Shown piece after piece: positions 35,985 to 45,114 of a stretch of DNA of 64,000 bases. The position numbers and the translations under genes were made by a program. The stretch's first letter is position 1; the number at the start of each line of letters is the position of its first letter. Source of the stretch: Ignavibacteriota bacterium (GTDB lineage Bacteria; Bacteroidota; Ignavibacteria; UBA10030; UBA6906). Location: the NCBI GenBank assembly GCA_016707525.1, contig JADJHP010000014.1:105959-169958 (forward strand), given 5' to 3'. The notes beneath the pieces are model-generated. The model searched no databases and was not told the origin of the DNA. It was given only the letters and a program-made list of their open reading frames with translations.

Positions 35985-37262
35985 GTGACCCGTTCGCCTT
36001 CATATGGAAGGGTCATTGTGTGGTTCCGTCGCGCGTTACGGACGGATGATAACCCTGCACTCTGGCACGCCGTTCAGGATGCCGCATCGGTGGTTCCGCT
36101 CGTTACCGATCCCGCTTCCCTGGAACGTGATGCACGGATAGAGCGCGCACTCCGATCGATCGGCGTCCCGTTCCTGCGATTCCCGGAGCGTGTTCTCCGC
36201 GGTGCATACGATGTTATGACAGGCAGCAAAACGCCGTTCCGTGTCTATACTCCGTACAAGAACGCATGGATGAACGGCACCGATGATATCGCGCCCGCGG
36301 TGCATGCCCCGCGCCACATCGCGCCCGTTCCCATTGCGGACGGCACAACGGACCTGCAGCGCCTCGGTTGGCCGGCCGCGGGTGGAGGGGCATCGAAGGA
36401 TGCCATCACGCGGCTCCGGTCGTTCATCGCCTCGGGGGCCGGTCAGTACGACACACGCCGCGATCTTCCCGGGGTTGACGGGACGTCGCGGTTGTCGCCG
36501 TATCTTTCTGTCGGCGCGGTGTCCATCCGGCGTGTCTTTCATGCGGCACGTGAAGCCCGCGCAGAGGCATCGGCAGGTGCCCGCAAAGGGTTCGACACGT
36601 TCATCAATGAACTTGTCTGGCGCGAGTTCTATTATCAGATACTCACGCACTTTCCTCATGTGATGACTGCCCCGTTCCGTCAGGAGTTCGCCGGGATCCC
36701 CTGGAGTACGGACGAGAAGAGCTTTCAGCGGTGGACGGACGGCACCACCGGCTACCCGATCGTTGATGCCGCCATGCGTCAGCTCCGCAACGAAGGATGG
36801 ATGCACAACCGGGCGCGGATGATCGTCGCCTCCTTCCTGACGAAGGACCTCCACATCAACTGGCAATGGGGAGAGCAGTACTTCTTCACCGTACTGAGGG
36901 ACGCGGACCATGCGTCGAACAACGGCGGATGGCAATGGACCGCGGGGACCGGTACGGATGCATCGCCCTGGTTCCGCATTTTCAACCCGGTCCTGCAAGG
37001 GAAGAAGTTCGATCCCGCCGGCGCGTATGTGCGGCGGTATGTTCCCGAACTTGCGCGGTTCCCGGAGGCCGCGGTCCATGAGCCCTGGAATGCCAACAGA
37101 CAGGAACAGGAAGCAGCCGGCTGCGTGATCGGGCGGGACTATCCGTCCCCCATGGTGGACCATGCGGAGGCGCGGGTACGGACGATGGCGATCTACCGTA
37201 TCCCCGGCGGAGCGGCGGCAACACCTCCGCCATCATTGGTTCGCACACGAACGAACGTCTGA
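35985..37262 (+). CDS. Cryptochrome/DNA photolyase family protein with shortened N-terminal domain
   Basis: A 425-residue FAD photolyase-family protein. The C-terminal FAD/DNA half is intact (SRLSPYLSVGAVS, INELVWREFYYQIL, GYPIVDAAMRQL, MHNRARMIVASFLTKDL, WQWTAGTGTDASPWFRIFNP). The N-terminal antenna domain starts normally (VIVWFRRALRTDDNPAL) but passes directly from VVPLVTDPASLERDA to RIERALRS, so about 60 residues of the Rossmann-like domain present in E. coli PhrB are missing, without a frame change. The usual RRDLR motif is RRALR. It may be a degraded or antenna-free enzyme, or the gap may be an assembly artefact. Its GTG start is 2 bp after crtE. Such genes are often under light control with carotenoids. 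Confidence 0.88.
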   Translation: MTRSPSYGRVIVWFRRALRTDDNPALWHAVQDAASVVPLVTDPASLERDARIERALRSIGVPFLRFPERVLRGAYDVMTGSKTPFRVYTPYKNAWMNGTDDIAPAVHAPRHIAPVPIADGTTDLQRLGWPAAGGGASKDAITRLRSFIASGAGQYDTRRDLPGVDGTSRLSPYLSVGAVSIRRVFHAAREARAEASAGARKGFDTFINELVWREFYYQILTHFPHVMTAPFRQEFAGIPWSTDEKSFQRWTDGTTGYPIVDAAMRQLRNEGWMHNRARMIVASFLTKDLHINWQWGEQYFFTVLRDADHASNNGGWQWTAGTGTDASPWFRIFNPVLQGKKFDPAGAYVRRYVPELARFPEAAVHEPWNANRQEQEAAGCVIGRDYPSPMVDHAEARVRTMAIYRIPGGAAATPPPSLVRTRTNV

Positions 37263-37277
37263 CAGAAGAGGCCCACT

Positions 37278-37742
37278 ATGCGTTTTGTCGCTATCATGCT
37301 CGCCACCTTCATGGTCATGGAAGGGGTTTCGTACGTGGCGCACCGTTTTGTGTACCACGGGTTCCTCTGGATCCTGCACAAGAGCCACCACACGCCTCGA
37401 AAAGGGGTCTTTGAACTGAACGATCTGTTCCCCGCGTTCTTCTCCGTGATCGCCATCGTCTTCATGTGGTATTCCTACGGCCATCCGGAGCGGAGCGACA
37501 TCTTCGCTGCGACACTCGGGGTGACGCTCTACGGGGTCATCTATAGTACGATCCATGATCTGTACGTCCATCGCCGGGCAAAACTGCCTTCGCTCAACAT
37601 CCCGTACCTGCAGCAGGTGAAGAAGGCACACATGGTGCACCATATGACCGGAACCGAGCCGTACGGACTCCTCGTCTTCTTTACGCCCAGGCATGTGCGG
37701 GATGCGGCACCCGACGAGCCCGTGGACGCGACGGCCCGATGA
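37278..37742 (+). CDS. crtZ: Beta-carotene hydroxylase
   Basis: A 154-residue membrane di-iron hydroxylase of the fatty-acid hydroxylase superfamily. The histidine clusters are HRFVYHG, HKSHH, HDLYVHRR and HMVHH, in CrtZ spacing, with membrane helices between. It would add 3-hydroxyl groups to beta-carotene rings, giving zeaxanthin. It is small and complete for the family. GAGG is found upstream. It follows the photolyase by 15 bp and precedes the SRPBCC protein by 19 bp. Confidence 0.93.
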   Translation: MRFVAIMLATFMVMEGVSYVAHRFVYHGFLWILHKSHHTPRKGVFELNDLFPAFFSVIAIVFMWYSYGHPERSDIFAATLGVTLYGVIYSTIHDLYVHRRAKLPSLNIPYLQQVKKAHMVHHMTGTEPYGLLVFFTPRHVRDAAPDEPVDATAR

Positions 37743-37761
37743 TCTCCGTGAGTGCACATCC

Positions 37762-38316
37762 ATGACCGTGCTGACCGGTCTCATCGGCACGCTGGCCATC
37801 CTAAACGGTTTCACGCTGGATGCGAGCGGGTCCGGCGGGGTCACACTCGCTATGCCACCGGACTCCGCCCGTGCACTGTTCCGGGAGATCAGCGTGCTCG
37901 AGCGCTTCATGCCGGGTGTCGCCGGCATCTCGGCGAGGGAGGATGGGTCGTTCAACTACCTCACCGCCCGCGAGATACCGTTCTCCGGAGAAATGAGGAC
38001 GGACTTCATTGTCCGCTGTACCGTTGATGCCGCGGGCAGCGTGACGTATCAATCGCCCGACAGCGCGGCGCGCAACTGGATGCGGTTCCGGTTCACCTTC
38101 GCGGCGGCAGACCATGACATGACCGACGTCCGGATGTCCCTTCGTGTGCGGCTGGTGCGTGAAAGTGGCACCGAGATCCATCTCCTCGCCCCCGTGCTGG
38201 GCGAAGAATTCTTGAGCGAACGTATGGAGAGTGATATCACCGACATGCTGGGAACATTCGTGGAACGATTGGAAGACGCCGCTCCCGGCCAGCTGGCAGG
38301 AAGGAAGGAGAACTGA
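37762..38316 (+). CDS. Unknown protein, possible SRPBCC/START-like fold
   Basis: A 184-residue protein. The pattern of a beta-strand, a helix starting PDSARALFREISVLERFMPGV, then successive strands, and a long amphipathic C-terminal helix (ESDITDMLGTFVERLEDAA) fits the START-like SRPBCC ligand-binding fold. I do not recognise the exact family. Context between crtZ and the lycopene cyclase genes suggests handling of a hydrophobic carotenoid or intermediate, which is inference. Its stop overlaps the crtYc start (TGATG). Confidence 0.6.
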   Translation: MTVLTGLIGTLAILNGFTLDASGSGGVTLAMPPDSARALFREISVLERFMPGVAGISAREDGSFNYLTAREIPFSGEMRTDFIVRCTVDAAGSVTYQSPDSAARNWMRFRFTFAAADHDMTDVRMSLRVRLVRESGTEIHLLAPVLGEEFLSERMESDITDMLGTFVERLEDAAPGQLAGRKEN

Positions 38317-38624
38317 TGCACGCTGAGTATCTTCTTGTGCTGGGGGCCATCCTGTTCTTCCCCCTGCTCCTGAGCATCATCCTGCGGCTGCGCATGTACA
38401 CGCACTACCGATCGCTCCTGAAGGCGATGGCGGTCGTCTGCCTCGTGTTCTGGACATGGGATGTGCTTGTGACAGCACGGGGCCATTGGTCATTCAATCC
38501 ATCGTACGTGATGGGCTGGGACCTGCTCGGGATGCCGGTAGAAGAATGGCTCTTCTTTCCCGTGCTGGTGTTCGTCTCTGTGTTCACCTATGAAGCCGTG
38601 CGGAAGGTGTGGAAGGGCCTATGA
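38316..38624 (+). CDS. crtYc: Lycopene cyclase subunit, CrtYc-like
   Basis: A 102-residue membrane protein with three helices and the lycopene-cyclase-domain signature HWSFNPSYVMGWDLLGMPVEEW (in two parts: HWSFNPSYVMGW and LLGMPVEEWLFF). This family acts as a heterodimer of two small three-helix subunits or as a fused protein. The second subunit gene starts inside the stop (ATGA at 38621-38624). Together they should close lycopene ends into beta-ionone rings, the substrate of CrtZ. Confidence 0.9.
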   Translation: MHAEYLLVLGAILFFPLLLSIILRLRMYTHYRSLLKAMAVVCLVFWTWDVLVTARGHWSFNPSYVMGWDLLGMPVEEWLFFPVLVFVSVFTYEAVRKVWKGL

Positions 38625-38929
38625 AAGAGTATACCCTCCTGGCCTTTGCCGCTGCGTTGGGTTCCGTCGTGCTGGACCGGGTTCTGGCGACCCATATCCT
38701 TGTCCAGCGCCGCTTCTGGGTGGCACTGGCGATCATGTTCTTTTTCAAGATCCCCTCCAATGGGTATCTTACCTGGAGGCCCATCGTTCTGTATGATCCA
38801 TCGTATTTTCTGGGTATCCGTCTCGGGACGATCCCCGTGGAAGATTTCTTCTACGGCTTTGGCCTCATAACGCTGTCGCTCGTCCTGTGGGAGTACTTTG
38901 TGCGGAAGGAAGGACATCATGACGTTTGA
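38621..38929 (+). CDS. crtYd: Lycopene cyclase subunit, CrtYd-like
   Basis: A 102-residue membrane protein with the paralogous half-domain signature YDPSYFLGIRLGTIPVEDFFYGF, here split as YDPSYFLGIRLG and TIPVEDFFYGF. It matches the second half of the lycopene cyclase domain. The start overlaps crtYc by 4 bp, implying equal production of the two subunits. Its last codons overlap the following VOC gene by 11 bp. Confidence 0.9.
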   Translation: MKEYTLLAFAAALGSVVLDRVLATHILVQRRFWVALAIMFFFKIPSNGYLTWRPIVLYDPSYFLGIRLGTIPVEDFFYGFGLITLSLVLWEYFVRKEGHHDV

Positions 38930-39236
38930 TCATGTCGCAGTGAATGTGCAGGACATCGCCCGTTCGGTGGAGTGGTATGTTGCCGCGACAGGGGCACGGG
39001 TCCTGTATCAGGACGAGTCGTGGGCGATGCTCGATGCAGGAGGGGTGAAGATCGCGCTGACCCTTCCGCACCAACACCCCGCTCATGTGGCGTTCGATAT
39101 CGGGCCTGAACCATCGGAGGAATTCATGAAGAAGGGGCGGGTCCACCGCGATGGCAGTATCTCACGGTATGTCGTCGACCCCGACGGCAACGCCATCGAG
39201 TGGATCCATTATCCACAGAAGGGAGCCGGGGCGTGA
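38919..39236 (+). CDS. VOC/glyoxalase-like protein
   Basis: A 105-residue vicinal-oxygen-chelate-fold protein. Typical features are FDHVAVNVQDIARSVEWY at the start, HPAHVAFDI in the middle, and YVVDPDGNAIEWIHYP at the end; the two His and the final Glu are likely metal ligands. Substrate unknown. It overlaps crtYd at its start and the SRPBCC gene at its stop (GTGA), so it belongs to the carotenoid operon by organisation. Confidence 0.85.
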   Translation: MTFDHVAVNVQDIARSVEWYVAATGARVLYQDESWAMLDAGGVKIALTLPHQHPAHVAFDIGPEPSEEFMKKGRVHRDGSISRYVVDPDGNAIEWIHYPQKGAGA

Positions 39237-39709
39237 ACGTCCATGTACTCCGCCGCGCGCAGACCATCGCGCGCCCGCTGGACATCGTCTTTCCGTTCTT
39301 TGCGCGACCGGAGAACCTCGAACGCATCTCGCCGCAGGATATCGGCTTCACGATCCTGACGCCGGGGCCTATCGAGATGAAAGCCGGAACGCTCATCGAC
39401 TACACGATCCGGGTGATGGGTGTGCCTTTGCGGTGGACGACACTGATCACCACGTATGATCCACCGCGGTCCTTCGTTGACGAACAGATCCGCGGCCCGT
39501 ACGCCTTCTGGCATCACCGGCACGTGTTCCGGGAGACCGACGATGGTACCGAGATCCTCGATGAGGTGCACTATGCTTTGTATGGCGGCCTCCTGGCACC
39601 CCTCATCCATCGTTTGTTCGTTCGGAAGCAGTTGGACAAGATCTTTGATCATCGGGCGCGCATCATTGCGCGCGAATTCATGGGTGAAGGGGCAAAGGTG
39701 GGATCATGA
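39233..39709 (+). CDS. SRPBCC family ligand-binding protein
   Basis: A 158-residue START-like protein similar to those annotated as cyclase/dehydrase-like. It begins VHVLRRAQTIARPLDIVFPFF and has the family pattern FVDEQIRGPYAFWHHRHVF and TEILDEVHYALYGG, close to SRPBCC proteins commonly encoded beside TIGR01777 SDRs and photolyases. The GTG at 39233 overlaps the upstream stop, and its own stop overlaps the SDR gene start (ATGA). Probably binds a lipid-like ligand. Confidence 0.88.
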   Translation: MNVHVLRRAQTIARPLDIVFPFFARPENLERISPQDIGFTILTPGPIEMKAGTLIDYTIRVMGVPLRWTTLITTYDPPRSFVDEQIRGPYAFWHHRHVFRETDDGTEILDEVHYALYGGLLAPLIHRLFVRKQLDKIFDHRARIIAREFMGEGAKVGS

Positions 39710-40614
39710 AGGTCGTCATTGCAGGGGCCACGGGATTCATCGGGCGCTCGTTGGTCCGTCATCTCTCTGCACGGGGTGATGCGGTCGTGGTGCTCTCCCG
39801 GAGCGGGAGCGTGCGTTCCGGGATATTCCCGGAGGGGGTCCGGGTGGTGCGGTGGGATGGGACCCGCCAGGGGGTGTGGAGCGGGGAGCTGGATGGTGCA
39901 GATGCCGTTGTGAACCTGGCGGGTGCATCGATCGGAGGCGGTCGGTGGACGGCCGCCCGGAAGGAACTTCTGATCCGCAGCCGTACCGATCCGACCAATG
40001 CGTTGGTGCAGGCGTGTCTCTCGGCAGTTCGCCCGCCCGGGGTATTCCTGAACGCCTCCGCCGTTGGCTACTATCATCACGAGGGTGATGCACCGGTCAC
40101 CGAGCAGGATCCCCCCGGAATCGGATTTCTCTCCGATGTCGCGCAACTGTGGGAGGGTGCGGCGCGTGGCGCGGCATCGAGAGGGATCAGGCTGGTCATC
40201 GCACGTATCGGAGTGGTGATCGGCAAAGGGGGAGGCGCGTTGGAACGAATGCTGTTGCCGTTCCGGCTCTTCGTGGGTGGGCCGCTCGGATCCGGGAAGC
40301 AGTGGTTCCCATGGGTGCATGTGGATGATGTCGTCGGCGCCATGGTGTTCATGCTCGATACCGCGTCCATGACAGGCCCGGTGAATGTGGTTGCACCCGA
40401 GCCCGTGACGATGGCTGCATTCTCCAAACGGCTCGGAGGGGCCCTCCACAGGCCCTCCTGGCTTTCCGTTCCTGCGTTCGCGTTGCGCGTACTGCTCGGT
40501 GAAATGTCCGTCATCATCCTTGGAGGGAGGCCGGTCGTCCCTCTTAAATTGTTGGAATCCGGCTATGGGTTCCTCCGTCCACGCCTGGATCAAGCGCTGC
40601 GGTCGGCCGTGTAG
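39706..40614 (+). CDS. TIGR01777-type NAD-dependent epimerase/dehydratase
   Basis: A 302-residue extended SDR of the YfcH/TIGR01777 family. The Rossmann motif is GATGFIG at residues 7-13. Family blocks are VVNLAGASIGGGRWT, RSRTDPTNALV, SAVGYY, W-G-AAR region, and FPWVHVDDV. The substrate is unknown, although the family co-occurs with SRPBCC proteins, photolyases and carotenoid genes. It is the last gene of this cluster; a hairpin overlaps its stop codon. Confidence 0.93.
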   Translation: MKVVIAGATGFIGRSLVRHLSARGDAVVVLSRSGSVRSGIFPEGVRVVRWDGTRQGVWSGELDGADAVVNLAGASIGGGRWTAARKELLIRSRTDPTNALVQACLSAVRPPGVFLNASAVGYYHHEGDAPVTEQDPPGIGFLSDVAQLWEGAARGAASRGIRLVIARIGVVIGKGGGALERMLLPFRLFVGGPLGSGKQWFPWVHVDDVVGAMVFMLDTASMTGPVNVVAPEPVTMAAFSKRLGGALHRPSWLSVPAFALRVLLGEMSVIILGGRPVVPLKLLESGYGFLRPRLDQALRSAV

Positions 40615-40622
40615 GCCGACCG
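40600..40622 (+). terminator. Hairpin across the stop codon at the end of the carotenoid cluster
   Basis: A perfect 9-bp stem CGGTCGGCC / GGCCGACCG with loop GTGTA encloses the TAG stop. A T-rich run (CCCCTTTTTTCG) occurs 30 bp later, so termination is plausible but not classical. Confidence 0.5.
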
Positions 40623-40783
40623 TTCACCGCCTCTCTACACTTTCTCCCCTTTTTTCGCTATATTCCTTCATTCAAATCTCGTTCCCCTGTCCCTTGCCAT
40701 GCCAGAGCGTTAGCCGGGTCGCACGTGCACCCGGTCCTGTCGTGATACTGTTCTGCCGACTGTGATCGCTTTGAGATAGAACT

Positions 40784-42946
40784 ATGAGTACTGAACACCC
40801 TACACCGCGCGGGCGATTGCTCGCTGAGTTTCCCGCACCCCCACGGGGGGCCTGGAGAGCAGCAGCCGAGGCCCTCCTCAAAGGCACCCCCTTCGACAAA
40901 AAAATGCCCACCCGGACACATGAGGGGATCGTCCTTCAGCCCCTCTACGACCGCTCGGGGGCAAACGGTGTACAAGCCGGTTCAGATCCCGGTGTGCCCG
41001 GGGAATTTCCTTTCCGACGCGGTTCCGATGCAGTGGCCGGTCCGTGTACGCCCTGGCTCATCGCACAGGAGCTCACCTACCCGACGTATGAAGAACTCAA
41101 TGCCGCCCTCCGGCATGACCTGGAGCGGGGCCAGAATGCGGTCGTTGTGACGCTCGACCGCGCATCCCGGGTCGGGGAGGATCCGGATCTTGCTCCTCCC
41201 GAGACCGTGGGGAGCGGGGGGGCGTCCATTGCCTCCATCGCCGGATTCGGAAAAGCGCTGCATGGCATCGACCTCGCAGCACATCCCATCTTCATTGAAG
41301 CAGGGTGCGCCGGACCCCAGTACCTCGCGATCGCCGTGGCTCATCTGAAACGTCTGAAGCAACCGGCATCGGCGTTGCGTGGCTGCATCGGCAGCGATCC
41401 GCTCGGGACTCTCGCCCGCGAGGGGGCCATCCCGTACGCGGCCGATGTGATCTACGATGAGATGGCGGTTGCCGCGGAATGGGCGGAGAAGTTCGCCCCG
41501 GGGATCCGCACTGCCGCGGTGGCGACGCGCCCCTATACGGACGGCGGGGCGTCGGCGGTGGAAGAGGTTGCGATCGCCCTCGCGACCGGAGCGGCATACA
41601 TGCGTGCGCTCGTGACCCGGGGCGTTCACGCGGAAGTGGCGGCCTCTCAGATCTGGTTCTCCTTCAACCTCGGCCCTCAGTTCTTCATGGAGATCGCCAA
41701 ACTCCGCGCCGCGCGGATGGCCTGGGCGCATGTGGCCGCGGCGTTCGGGGTGCCGCGGGCCGGGTGCGGGATGCATCTGCACGTGCGCACATCATCGTAT
41801 GATATGTCCAGTATCGACCCCTACGTGAACATGCTCCGTGCAACCACGGAAGCGATGAGCGGTGCCATCGGGGGATGTCAGACCATGCATGTCGCTCCGT
41901 TCGACGACGTGATCCGGCAGCCCGATGAATTCTCGCGGCGCATCGCCAGGAATGTCCAGGTGTTGCTGCAGGAGGAATCGTATCTCCACCGCGTCGCTGA
42001 CCCCGCCGGAGGGTCGTGGTTGGTGGAGTCACTCACCGAAGAGATCGCTTCGGCGGCGTGGAAGCTTTTTCAGGAGATCGAGGCAGAGGGCGGCGTCCAG
42101 GATGCACTCATCAAGGGGTCCGTTCAACAGCGGATCGCCGCCACCGCCGCGAAGCGTGCGGAAGCGGTGGCAGGGCGCAAGGATGTCGTGGTCGGCGTCA
42201 CGACGTATGCCAACACCGGCGAGGTTCCCCTGGAAACGCGCAGGGAAGACCTCGAGACGATCCGCGCGCGCAGGGCAGAGACGCTGCGTGTGCTCCGGAC
42301 CATGCCGGACCGTGCCGAGGAGACGGCGGTGAAGGAGCGGCTGTCCCGTATCCTGGAGACGGGCCGCGACTCCATCATGAACGCCCTGATCGATGCTGCC
42401 GGGCAGGGTGCAACGATCGGTGAGATGGGGCGTGCATGGCGGGCCCGCCGGGCCGGCGATCCCATCACCGCTCCTGCGATCCAGGCGCATCGTCGCGCCG
42501 TAGGCTATGAGATGCTTCGGGCCGCAACGCATGCCTATGCGCGGAGGACGGGGGCGGCGCCGATCGCGTTTCTGGCGACGATGGGCCCGCTGGCCCAGCA
42601 CAAGGCGCGGGCAGAGTTTTCAGCGGACTTCATGGCCGCGGCAGGGTGTGTTGTGCGGATGGGAACCGGGTATGATACGCCAGAGGCGGCGGTGGAAGCG
42701 GCGGCCGCAACCGGTGCCCGGGCCGTGGTGCTGTGCTCGACGGATGAGACCTATCCCGCCATTGTCCCTGCATTCTGTTCGCTGATGAAGCAGCGTTTGC
42801 CGGAGGTGGTCATCATCCTGGCCGGCTTCCCCCAGGAGCATGTGGAAGCGTTCACGCACGCCGGCGTGCATGAGTTCATCCATGTGCGGTCGGATGTCGT
42901 CGGTACACTCGGACGCATTCTCGCCCGTATGGGGGTGACCGCATGA
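40784..42946 (+). CDS. mutA: Methylmalonyl-CoA mutase small (non-catalytic) subunit
   Basis: A 720-residue subunit of the heterodimeric mutase. The TIM-barrel part resembles MutB (SQIWFSFNLGPQFFMEIAKLRAARM in two parts), and the C-terminal ~150 residues are a cobalamin-domain relative in which the DxHxxG motif is replaced by MGPLAQHKARAEF. Loss of the B12 motif is normal for this subunit, which supports MutB. It is upstream of mutB with a 4-bp overlap (ATGA at 42943). A possible promoter lies in the 169-bp gap before it, where I see no clear -35/-10 pair. Confidence 0.95.
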   Translation: MSTEHPTPRGRLLAEFPAPPRGAWRAAAEALLKGTPFDKKMPTRTHEGIVLQPLYDRSGANGVQAGSDPGVPGEFPFRRGSDAVAGPCTPWLIAQELTYPTYEELNAALRHDLERGQNAVVVTLDRASRVGEDPDLAPPETVGSGGASIASIAGFGKALHGIDLAAHPIFIEAGCAGPQYLAIAVAHLKRLKQPASALRGCIGSDPLGTLAREGAIPYAADVIYDEMAVAAEWAEKFAPGIRTAAVATRPYTDGGASAVEEVAIALATGAAYMRALVTRGVHAEVAASQIWFSFNLGPQFFMEIAKLRAARMAWAHVAAAFGVPRAGCGMHLHVRTSSYDMSSIDPYVNMLRATTEAMSGAIGGCQTMHVAPFDDVIRQPDEFSRRIARNVQVLLQEESYLHRVADPAGGSWLVESLTEEIASAAWKLFQEIEAEGGVQDALIKGSVQQRIAATAAKRAEAVAGRKDVVVGVTTYANTGEVPLETRREDLETIRARRAETLRVLRTMPDRAEETAVKERLSRILETGRDSIMNALIDAAGQGATIGEMGRAWRARRAGDPITAPAIQAHRRAVGYEMLRAATHAYARRTGAAPIAFLATMGPLAQHKARAEFSADFMAAAGCVVRMGTGYDTPEAAVEAAAATGARAVVLCSTDETYPAIVPAFCSLMKQRLPEVVIILAGFPQEHVEAFTHAGVHEFIHVRSDVVGTLGRILARMGVTA

Positions 42947-45114
42947 GTACGCTTCCCCGATTCTCTGACATCACGCCGGATTTCTCCGCATCTGCAGCGC
43001 CGGCGTCCGGCACACCAACGCCGCTGATCACACCGGAGCAAGCAGATCAGATCTGGAAGACCATGGAGCAGATCCCGGTCGCCCCGCTGTACACGGCCGG
43101 GGATCAGGCAGGGCTGGAGCATTTCGACTTCACGGCGGGGATCCCGCTCTTCCTCCGCGGGCCGTACGCGACGATGTACGTGACGCAGCCGTGGACCGTG
43201 CGACAGTATGCCGGGTTTTCGACCACGAAGGAGAGCAACGCCTTCTACCACAGGAATCTTGCAGCGGAACAGAAGGGTCTTTCGATCGCCTTTGATCTGG
43301 CGACGCACCGTGGCTACGATTCTGACCATCCCCGCGTCGTGGGTGATGTCGGCAAGGCCGGCGTTGCCGTGGACTCGGTGCTCGACATGAAGCTGCTCTT
43401 CGCCGGGATCCCGCTCCACCAGATGTCGGTGTCGATGACGATGAACGGCGCAGTGCTTCCGATCATGGCATTCTATATCGTGGCCGCGGAGGAGCAGGGG
43501 GTCCGTCCCGATCAGCTGGCCGGCACGATCCAGAACGACATCCTCAAAGAGTACATGGTGCGGAACACGTACATCTATCCCCCCGCCGCATCCATGCGCA
43601 TCATTGCCGACATCTTCGCGTACTCGTCGGAGAAGATGCCGAAATTCAACAGCATCAGCATCTCCGGTTACCATATGCAGGAGGCCGGTGCGACCGCCGA
43701 TCTCGAGATGGCCTACACGCTGGCGGATGGTCTGGAGTACGTCCGGACCGGCCTGAAGGCGGGGATCCCGATCGATGCCTTTGCCCCCCGTCTCTCGTTC
43801 TTCTGGGGGATCGGGATGAACTACTTCATGGAGATCGCCAAACTCCGCGCAGCGCGCATGCTCTGGGCGAAGTTGATCAAGCAGTTCAACCCGCGCGATC
43901 CGAAGTCCATGGCGCTGCGCACACATTCGCAGACCTCCGGCTGGAGCCTCACCGAGCAGGACCCGTTCAACAACGTCGCGCGCACCTGCATCGAGGCCAT
44001 GGCCGCGGTGCTCGGGCATACACAGTCGCTCCACACCAATTCGCTCGATGAAGCGATCGCGCTCCCGACGGATTTCTCCGCACGCATCGCGCGCAATACG
44101 CAGTTGTACCTGCAGCATGAAACGGGCATCACGCGCGTGATCGATCCCTGGGGCGGTTCGTACTATGTCGAGGCGTTGACCGATGCCCTGATGCGCCGCG
44201 CATGGGCCCATATCGAAGAGGTTGAATCGCTGGGCGGCATGGCGCAGGCCATCTCCACCGGCATCCCGAAGATGCGGATCGAAGAGGCCGCGGCACGGCG
44301 CCAGGCACGGATCGATTCCGGCGCCGATGCGATCGTCGGGCTCAACCTCCACCGCCTGGCGAAGGAGGATCCGATCGAGATCCTCGAAGTGGACAATACC
44401 GCGGTGCGCGAGGCGCAGATCCGCCGGCTGGCGGAACTCCGCGCAGGACGGGATGAGGCGGCGGTGACTGCGGCCTTGCATGCCCTTGCGCATTCTGCCC
44501 GCTCGGGTGAAGGCAACCTGCTTGCTCTCGCGGTGGACGCAGCGCGGCTGCGTGCCAGCCTGGGTGAGATCTCTGACGCCCTCGAGAAGGTCTGGGGACG
44601 CCATACCGCGGTCATCAAAACTATCTCCGGCGTGTACAGCAGCGAGTTCGCCATGAACAAGGACGTGGAAGAGGTGCGGGCCCTCACCGATGCGTTCGCA
44701 CGGAAGGATGGCCGCCGGCCGCGTATCCTCATCGCCAAGATGGGACAGGACGGGCACGACCGCGGTGCAAAAGTGATCGCCACGGCGTTCGCCGATCTGG
44801 GGTTCGATGTGGATGTCGGCCCGCTCTTCCAGACCCCCGAAGAGACGGCACGGCAGGCAGTGGAGAACGATGTGCACTTTGTCGGCATGAGTTCGCTCGC
44901 AGGCGGACACAAAACGCTTCTCCCGCAGCTTGTGGCAGCGCTCACGGCGCTCGGCCGCGGCGACATCCTCGTTGTGGCCGGAGGCGTCATCCCCGCGCAG
45001 GATTATGATTTCCTCCGGGCGAACGGAGCGGCCGCGATCTTCGGTCCGGGTACGGTGATACCGGTGGCCGCGCGTACCATGCTCGAGCGATGGGAGAGCG
45101 GCGCACACCGATGA
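42943..45114 (+). CDS. mutB: Methylmalonyl-CoA mutase large catalytic subunit
   Basis: A 723-residue adenosylcobalamin enzyme that interconverts succinyl-CoA and (R)-methylmalonyl-CoA. The barrel includes TMYVTQPWTVRQYAGFST in the substrate region, SVSMTMNGAVLP and RTHSQTSGWSLTEQDPFNN. The B12-binding domain has the full motif D603-G-H605-D-R-G608 and the downstream GLSSLAGGH-like stretch (GMSSLAGGHKT). Length and order match the family. The stop overlaps the start of meaB. Confidence 0.98.
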   Translation: MSTLPRFSDITPDFSASAAPASGTPTPLITPEQADQIWKTMEQIPVAPLYTAGDQAGLEHFDFTAGIPLFLRGPYATMYVTQPWTVRQYAGFSTTKESNAFYHRNLAAEQKGLSIAFDLATHRGYDSDHPRVVGDVGKAGVAVDSVLDMKLLFAGIPLHQMSVSMTMNGAVLPIMAFYIVAAEEQGVRPDQLAGTIQNDILKEYMVRNTYIYPPAASMRIIADIFAYSSEKMPKFNSISISGYHMQEAGATADLEMAYTLADGLEYVRTGLKAGIPIDAFAPRLSFFWGIGMNYFMEIAKLRAARMLWAKLIKQFNPRDPKSMALRTHSQTSGWSLTEQDPFNNVARTCIEAMAAVLGHTQSLHTNSLDEAIALPTDFSARIARNTQLYLQHETGITRVIDPWGGSYYVEALTDALMRRAWAHIEEVESLGGMAQAISTGIPKMRIEEAAARRQARIDSGADAIVGLNLHRLAKEDPIEILEVDNTAVREAQIRRLAELRAGRDEAAVTAALHALAHSARSGEGNLLALAVDAARLRASLGEISDALEKVWGRHTAVIKTISGVYSSEFAMNKDVEEVRALTDAFARKDGRRPRILIAKMGQDGHDRGAKVIATAFADLGFDVDVGPLFQTPEETARQAVENDVHFVGMSSLAGGHKTLLPQLVAALTALGRGDILVVAGGVIPAQDYDFLRANGAAAIFGPGTVIPVAARTMLERWESGAHR

